From the NCBI GenBank assembly GCA_013350335.1, contig CM023534.1:3596001-3660000 (forward strand): 64,000 bases of DNA, in the 5' to 3' direction. Position 1 is the stretch's first letter. Each line of letters opens with the position of its first letter. Position numbers and translations under genes: made by a program. Below the pieces are notes generated by a model. That model saw only the letters and a program-made list of their open reading frames with translations, did no database searches and had not been told where the DNA came from. Of the stretch, positions 58,901-64,000 are shown in pieces. The DNA is from Chimonanthus salicifolius. Taxonomy: Eukaryota > Streptophyta > Magnoliopsida > Laurales > Calycanthaceae.

Positions 58901-61464
58901 AATTTATAGTAATCATAAGAAGAATGTGGAAGTGATTAAAGAAAAACTCACAGTTCTGTAACTGCAGAGCCCGAGCAGACAACACCTTTCCAAGATTGTC
59001 CACATGGATCATCCTTATTCCAATTGGTGAGCTGAGGTGGTGAACTTAGACTAGAGTACATAACCTTAAGAGCCGAAACTGTGCATTGAACAAGCCAATC
59101 AGTTAAAATAAATGTTTGCAGCCACTTGTTGCATTAACAGCATAACTTTAAGTGCTCAACTGTTTGACAATTGTATTACAGGACCTAATTGAGTTCATGC
59201 TTGATCCAGTTTCCAGATTTAGTCAAGCTTAACATTAGAAGAATAAACGTTTATACTTCCTTTTTCTGGAGTGGTAAGAATATATGTCTTCTTCTAATGT
59301 TAAGCTTCTAAATAGAAAGTAAGTTTTAAACACTTGAGTTAAGATCATAACATTTCTTCAGAGTCTAAAGTCAGTTGTCGACAGAGTAACTAAAAGATTT
59401 TGATTAAGATCAAAATGTTATGTGTCGAGATAAGATTTCTCTGAACATAAATTCTTCCTTGAAACCTATAAGAAATGCTGAGGGTGCTTTGGTCTTTCCT
59501 CCTTTGTGAAGATTAACAAAATTCAAACAGAATAGTTGCTTGCATTGAGGGACTAAAGTCAGTTAAGGAACTACATTTTGATAGCATGAATTTGTCAAAT
59601 CTGCACCTGTTGTGTTGGCTAATTATAAAAGAAGCATGCACTTTTCTTGTTCTTTGTTTTTGAAGATGAACATGCACAATCATAATAAAATTGAAACTGA
59701 ATAGTTGCTTGCATTGAGGCACTCGAGTCAGTTAGGGAACTAGATTTTGATAGCGCGAATTTTGTCAAATCTGCACCTGTTGTGTTGGTTAATTATAGCA
59801 GAAGCATGCACAATATTTTCTGAAAATGAACATGGAGAAAATTTGTTAAAGCACATTTCAGTTCTTTGCAGCAGCCTTAGAGGTCACTATTTCTTGGAGG
59901 TAAAACCCTCTTCGGGAATCTCTCATAAGCTGTCTAAGAACAACATGTTTAACTGTAATGCAGCTGTTTTTGGGGTCCTAGGTTTTTTTTTTTTTTTTTT
60001 AAGTTAACCTACTGTTGCTGACATTTAGCCATGTCTGTCCTTGATTTTGGTTGTTGCAGCTTTAATTTGGGGCCTTCTGTATTTTTGTGCTTTGGGTTCA
60101 TATTTTAGAGGCCATTGTCTTTTGGCCCATTTCCTGGTCGGAGGTTGGGTGATTTTCACTTGTAACTTTTCTGTGAGAATGTTCACCTTGTTCTGATACT
60201 TTCCCTCTACTTGGGTAGAGTGACTTCAGAGGTTAGCTCTAGGCACCTCTAGTGTTCGACTGCTATGGTTCCTTTTTTTAACTGGGTATTGCTAAGGTTC
60301 CTTATTAAACCCTTTCAGTCCACATCTTCCCAGACTTGAGTGGTTCATTTTTAATGATTTAAGATTCTTCAGACCAACAATGCCGGTCCTCCTTAAGTAA
60401 TTCTTATGAACACATACAAAGACTAAAAATTGGAACCCAGTTCATTTTACTGATACTTAATGGTTCAAGTCGTCTGCAATCCAGTCATAAATCGACACCA
60501 TTTCATGGTTTCATGTACAGCCTGTAGTCAAAGAGAAGAACAGGAGAATTGAAGCCTACGAAAGAGGTTAACCATACAACTCCAAGGTCATAAACTGAGG
60601 CTTATCGTCTAGCTCATATGCACTAATTATGGCCTTCTATTTTTTGGGGTTATATGCTCGTTTACAGGGGGGGAAAGAGTGAAAGAGCTCTAATGACAGA
60701 AAATGCTGATAAAACATGAAAGGTCTAACTTATGTTCATGGTAGACAAGCTGACCATCACTACCTAAGACTGACCCCTCTGAGAAAAGCCATTTTTCTAT
60801 CCAAACCGATATTCACAATTGTGCATCACTCATACAAAAACCACTCAAAATAGAAGAATCATCAAAAATATTTCACCCATATGACAAATGCCAGGATCTC
60901 AAACAGAACAAAAAGAAAATAATCAAGATCTAAAGAAAGAAAAATGATCACGTTATAAAATGATTCTTCTCAAATTAAAGGAAACAAAAAATTCAAAAAA
61001 AAAAAAAAAAAAGATGAAGAAGATCACATCTTTCTTAGAAAAATTAAAAACTAAAGCCAATTCATAAAAACCGATTCCATGTTCATGCACTGAAAAGCGA
61101 AAAATTATCTTACACTGTTAAAAAAAAAACACCCTTTTATTCTGTCCACAAATCAAAGACCCTTTCTTTACGCACACATAAAACTTGAAATACGAAAATA
61201 AAAATTGTGAAAAATACCCATCTTGAAAATTCCAACCTTGCAGAAGTAGATGATCAAACTCATCAGAATAGTGCAATGCAGACATTATTATTATTATTAT
61301 TAAAAAAGAGAAAACGCTTCATTACATACAAAGATTGGAAACAACAGTGGCAGAGATGTGAGAGAGAGAAAGAGAGCTTTACCATCAGTTTGATCTGTGG
61401 CTCCATTGACAGAGACTGGAACACAGATCGAAATGCAAACGACGAACACCAAAATCTCCAACAT
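46949..61464 (-). CDS. STRUBBELIG-receptor-family (SRF6/7-like) LRR receptor kinase
   Basis: Exons (minus): 61464-61383, 59078-58952, 58845-58774, 58688-58623, 58553-58482, 58402-58331, 56132-56061, 55980-55915, 55819-55754, 55660-55350, 54434-54154, 52303-52032, 51269-51134, 49570-49434, 47930-47774, 47092-46949; 710 residues. Signal peptide 1-20 ([20 protein letters not shown]). Cap domain with [16 protein letters not shown]. About six LRRs, each on its own 66- or 72-bp phase-2 exon. Pro-rich stalk 242-260, transmembrane helix 286-305 then KRRK. Kinase about 411-690: GEGSIGRVY, Lys434 (VLAVKK). The catalytic HRD is HKN (532-534) and DFG is DCG (552-554), so it is a likely pseudokinase, as reported for SUB. 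C-terminus [12 protein letters not shown]...[15 protein letters not shown] is diagnostic of the family, which acts in morphogenesis, cell-wall and immune signalling at the plasma membrane. Length fits SRF6/7 (about 717). Confidence 0.93.
47436..47598 (-). mobile_element. tRNA-derived SINE with target duplication
   Basis: The minus strand has GGTTGGCCTGACGGTTAAGACG (box A) and CTTGAGTTGATTC (box B), the same body as the 41539 copy, and an A-run. Flanks GATGAAATAATAACTT (47420-47435) and GATGAATAATAACTT (47599-47613) match except for one A. It lies in the last SRF intron (47093-47773). Confidence 0.85.
47931..47945 (-). other. Alternative 5' segment of SRF exon 15 (tandem acceptor)
   Basis: Two AG acceptors lie 15 nt apart, TTGTAG|TAATG and CATGGCAG|CTC. 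Using the downstream one gives [10 protein letters not shown], the family consensus; using the upstream one inserts five residues (NAHGS-type) in frame. I chose the downstream site. Confidence 0.6.
49707..49769. repeat. Short tandem duplication, period about 30 bp
   Basis: TCTCATCATCTGCGTCCAAA and the following bases recur once with a C for T change. SRF intron between exons 13 and 14. Confidence 0.7.
51441..51630. repeat. Tandem duplication, 95-bp period, two copies
   Basis: GCCATTGTCAAAATTTCTTC...GGACTGAA occurs at 51441-51535 and 51536-51630 with only about four differences. SRF intron between exons 12 and 13. Confidence 0.95.
52870..53187 (+). mobile_element. LINE RNase H remnant with frameshift and poly-A
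   Basis: One frame reads [20 protein letters not shown] and a second, downstream, reads [19 protein letters not shown]. Together these match a LINE RNase H domain (VEGDS acid and the THI..R.N.I segment), now split by a frameshift. Ends in an A-run at 53175-53187. SRF intron between exons 11 and 12, antisense to the gene. Confidence 0.7.
53440..53686 (+). mobile_element. 5'-truncated LINE 3' end
   Basis: The plus strand shows [18 protein letters not shown] (LINE RNase H C-terminus), then a very T-rich 3' region and TTTCAAGAAAAAAG. AATATTGG flanks both sides (53432-53439 and 53687-53694), a possible short target duplication. Confidence 0.65.
56133..58330 (-). other. Large SRF intron between LRR exons 6 and 7
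   Basis: A 2.2 kb intron splitting the LRR array. It contains a T-run at 56932-56941, a tandem duplication (57304-57620), and about 57700-58240 an old insertion whose minus strand reads with frameshifts as [15 protein letters not shown], vaguely LINE-like. Nothing functional recognised. Confidence 0.5.
57304..57620. repeat. Diverged tandem duplication, period about 165 bp
   Basis: Two copies with shared blocks CTTA(C/T)GAC.AAT.CTTA, AAGGTGATGATCC, CACCCCACCT.AAGT and GTGGGGCC, at 57304-57468 and 57469-57620. Confidence 0.8.
59530..59830. repeat. Tandem duplication, period 169 bp
   Basis: GAATAGTTGCTTGCATTGAGG begins copies at 59530 and 59699. The second copy is missing part of the unit's end. 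First SRF intron (59079-61382). Confidence 0.85.
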
Positions 61465-61539
61465 CTCTAACTCTGTCTTCCTCCCAAGAAGAAGAAGAAT
61501 AAGAAAAGAGAGAATCCAAGGTTTTCTTAGCTCATAGAT

Positions 61540-61545
61540 TTTATA
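61540..61545 (-). promoter_or_regulatory. Possible TATA box for the SRF gene
   Basis: TATAAA on the minus strand in the context CATATAAAATC, 76 bases before the ATG at 61464. It would give a leader of about 45 nt. Confidence 0.4.
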
Positions 61546-62749
61546 TGAAGAAAGAGATACAGCTTACAGAGACAAGGAAAAGCAGACTGCAAGTGAGAGA
61601 ATAATCCAAAACCACAGAATGCTCGTTAATAACCAAAAAACCAACGCGCTTTTTTATGGGTTCCTTCCTTTTTTAATCTTTCTATGTGAAGACTGAAGAT
61701 TACATGCTTTCCAGAATGTGACACACTGTAATGTACTTGCCTGCTTCAACGGTAAGGTTGAAAAATTAATTTGCATATAGGCCCTTGCGTGAGGCGAATG
61801 TGAAAATTCGGCTGGCAAATTTAAACTATCTAAATTTAAAATCTTATTTCTATTTATATTTAATTTGTTTTAATTGATATCCATTTAATGTGTCTATATT
61901 GTTTAATGTACTCATTTAATATATTGTCCCCTTCACCTTCTAACATGGTATCAAGTGGGTTTCAATCGCACTCCATCGACTAGATAGAAACTCGTTCTAT
62001 ATTATATTATCTTGCCTTCACCATTGGATTGGATATTTGTTATTGATCTGTCCTTTTTATTGTCTTTGTTTTCACTTGTCATTGCCTGTGTTACTATATA
62101 TCTGATTGTGGCCTAATTTGGATCATTTAATTGTTTAATCTTAACAGTGTGACAATAATTCATTTACATTCTAAGATAGATCTATATATTTTGGTCTTCA
62201 TATTTAGTCTGCATTTAGATTTGTCCAATCCCATTATCCAAAATTTCATATATTTTAGATTTGTTTGCTTTTGTCTTCAATTATGATTCAAGTTGTTGAG
62301 ATCATCTAGATCTATCAATCTCATATGTCAAAATGTTGATCTCTTTTTCCTTCAGCTCATCAGAAGTTTGCTCTACACAGTGGCACGTAGATTCTATTCC
62401 TAGTTTCACCAGCATATTTCGACCATTGATTTGCTTTTGCTCCATAAGTTTGAATCATCCGACCACTGGATCATCAAGTTGAAAAACTATTAAAGAAATG
62501 CGTAGATTTTAAGTAGAACGTGTAGCAATGGATACAAATAAAATTTATTAATATTATCTTCTTTATTCAACCATTTTAGTAATATAATTATAAACTTTAA
62601 AATGCAATTATTTTTGTTTATTTAGTTTAGAAATTTATAATATTTAAATATTAATTTTTTAAATAGTTCATTTATTCATACATAGACATGTAGTTCAATC
62701 TATACAAGATGGTCAAACTTAAAAAAAACAGTTCCAAGACTTCAAAGAG

Positions 62750-63016
62750 TTATCTAAAAAGAAGCCGAACTGTGAAGCCAGTTGCAGTCGTATAAAGGGA
62801 AATCTTAGCTTTATTGCTACGATTCACGGACCAGGACAGAGTTCTCATAAGATCTTGCGGAAAAATCACCTTTCCAAACAGAAAATAGAATTCCTGATCC
62901 CGACACGGATCTTGCTTTCTTGTTACAGCTAACACTTTCATTTCCAAGGAGATTAGTTTATACTTTAGAACTATTGTTTCGAGATTTCTATTATCACTCA
63001 ACATTTTTTTTTTCAT
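62750..63016 (-). other. Unrecognised 88-codon open frame
   Basis: ATG-started frame with balanced amino-acid use (RKQDPCRDQEFYFLFGKV, WSVNRSNKAKISLYTT) inside very AT-rich DNA; it is clearly less AT-rich than its flanks. No domain recognised. It may be a relic of a transferred or transposed coding segment. Not claimed as a gene. Confidence 0.2.
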
Positions 63017-63298
63017 TTGTGAAAAATGTTTAAAAATATTATTAGATATTTGATCTAATATAGTAAATATTTTTTTAATTTATCTATTAATTAAATAATC
63101 AATTCAAATTATTAAATTAAATTTTCAGTGTCAGTAATCAATAGTAATATAATTCTATTTACATCATTTTCAATTATATTGAGCTATTTCCATTTAAACG
63201 ACATTCTTAATAGAAGAAGTTTCACTAATCGTTGCAATTTTTTACTCTTTAAAACTCTCTGGTCTTTAAGTAGGTATGGATATAATTGAGAATATTTG

Positions 63299-64000
63299 AT
63301 TTTTATGGGGTAAAGTTGTCCTTTTATAATAAAAAAAATTGATAAAATTCAGAGGAAATAGAAACCCACCAATCAAGGGACAAATTGCTGACTTTAAATA
63401 ATGATAAGACGCATAAACATAAGCTGTTGATTTATTAGTATCCTCTATACTAACGGCTGTGATCCGTTATTTTTGCTGGTATTTTTGGCTCCAAGTCAAC
63501 CGAACTTAGTTGAAATTAGTGGGTTTTAATCTGACCTAGATGATTTGACTCAAAAAATTAAGTAAGTTGGATTTTAGATTTTTAAAATTAAGGTCGGGTT
63601 GGATCGGCCCGAAAAAAATCCAAATTAAATTAAGATCGAATCGAATCAGGTCATGTTTTTTAAAATTGATATGACTTACTCGAATTGAACCGATGCCACC
63701 TACTCAAAAAAATTAATATAGCACTGGAGTCGAGTTGAATCCAGTCAGCAATTCGAGTATGATTTGATTGGGCAATTTGAGTCGAGTCACTTCACATTCA
63801 ATATTTTTTGACATAGATGGATTGAATTTCTGAAAATCCGACCCAATCCATGTAAGTTTTAGCCCCCATGCTCATATTCCTATCACGATATTACATGTTT
63901 GTTTCGGAGATAAAAATGTCCATTTATAATAAAAAAATTGATAAAATTATGAGAAAATAGAAACCACTAATCAACGGACAAATTGCTTACTTTAAATAAT
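63299..64000. repeat. Direct repeat of about 100 bp, second copy cut by the window edge
   Basis: GTCC.TTTATAATAAAAAAA(A)TTGATAAAATT...GGACAAATTGCT.ACTTTAAATAAT occurs at about 63310-63402 and 63912-64000, about 600 bp apart. Could be termini of a small LTR-type element or a dispersed repeat. Confidence 0.6.

Larger units (their letters stand above)
61546..64000. other. Intergenic, SRF upstream flank
   Basis: AT-rich DNA with no recognised gene. Contains an open 88-codon minus-strand frame at 62750-63016 and a direct repeat at 63299-63402 and 63901-64000 running off the edge. From 63530 to 63800, GTTGGAT/TCGGGT-type runs look like an old repeat. Confidence 0.5.

Overview
This is plant nuclear DNA, almost certainly from an angiosperm. 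The evidence is four split genes with GT-AG introns up to about 4 kb, AT-rich intergenic DNA, many (CT)n/(AT)n microsatellites, and plant-type retroelements and DNA transposons. The N-terminus of the SF3B1 protein looks more like early-diverging angiosperms (magnoliids, non-grass monocots) than core eudicots, but this rests on recall and is only a weak hint. I found no organellar, bacterial or viral block.

Four protein genes are supported, all on the minus strand. (1) 1163-19740: a SIK1/Hippo-MST-like (Ste20-type) protein kinase. Fourteen coding exons are visible; the C-terminal exons lie left of the window. (2) 25748-29575: SF3B1 (SF3b155), the U2 snRNP scaffold, with an intron-free coding region and a probable leader intron. 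(3) 33563-41290: a 607-residue protein with repeated NUMOD3-type basic modules, seven coding exons (one only 38 nt) and a probable 2.4 kb leader intron. (4) 46949-61464: a STRUBBELIG-RECEPTOR-FAMILY (SRF6/7-like) leucine-rich-repeat receptor kinase, 16 exons, with a degenerate kinase active site. All junctions of genes 1, 3 and 4 were built by hand, with reading phase carried through each one. The genes do not form a pathway; they are ordinary unlinked neighbours.

Much of the rest is transposon debris, often well preserved. There is a TRIM (miniature LTR retrotransposon) with PBS, PPT and 5-bp target duplication at 31054-31669. A foldback element with about 400-bp inverted arms and 9-bp target duplication (MULE-like) lies at 23592-24553. 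A hAT-like element with a SINE fragment inside it lies at 6256-6878, and a Tourist-like MITE at 9604-9810. A tRNA-derived SINE family has several copies on the minus strand. At least eight 5'-truncated LINE tails are mostly on the plus strand, antisense to the host genes. Several introns also carry young-looking tandem duplications of about 95-170 bp.

Region by region: 1-1162 is the last visible SIK1 intron; 19741-25747 is intergenic with the foldback element; 30530-33562 is intergenic with the TRIM; 43680-46948 is the NUMOD3-gene leader/promoter and intergenic DNA with a SINE; 61546-64000 is the SRF promoter and AT-rich DNA ending in a direct repeat cut by the window edge. I found no convincing undescribed biological system. 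The most useful leads are the G-rich leader plus minimal uORF of the NUMOD3 gene, the tandem acceptor in the SRF gene, and the transposon structures.
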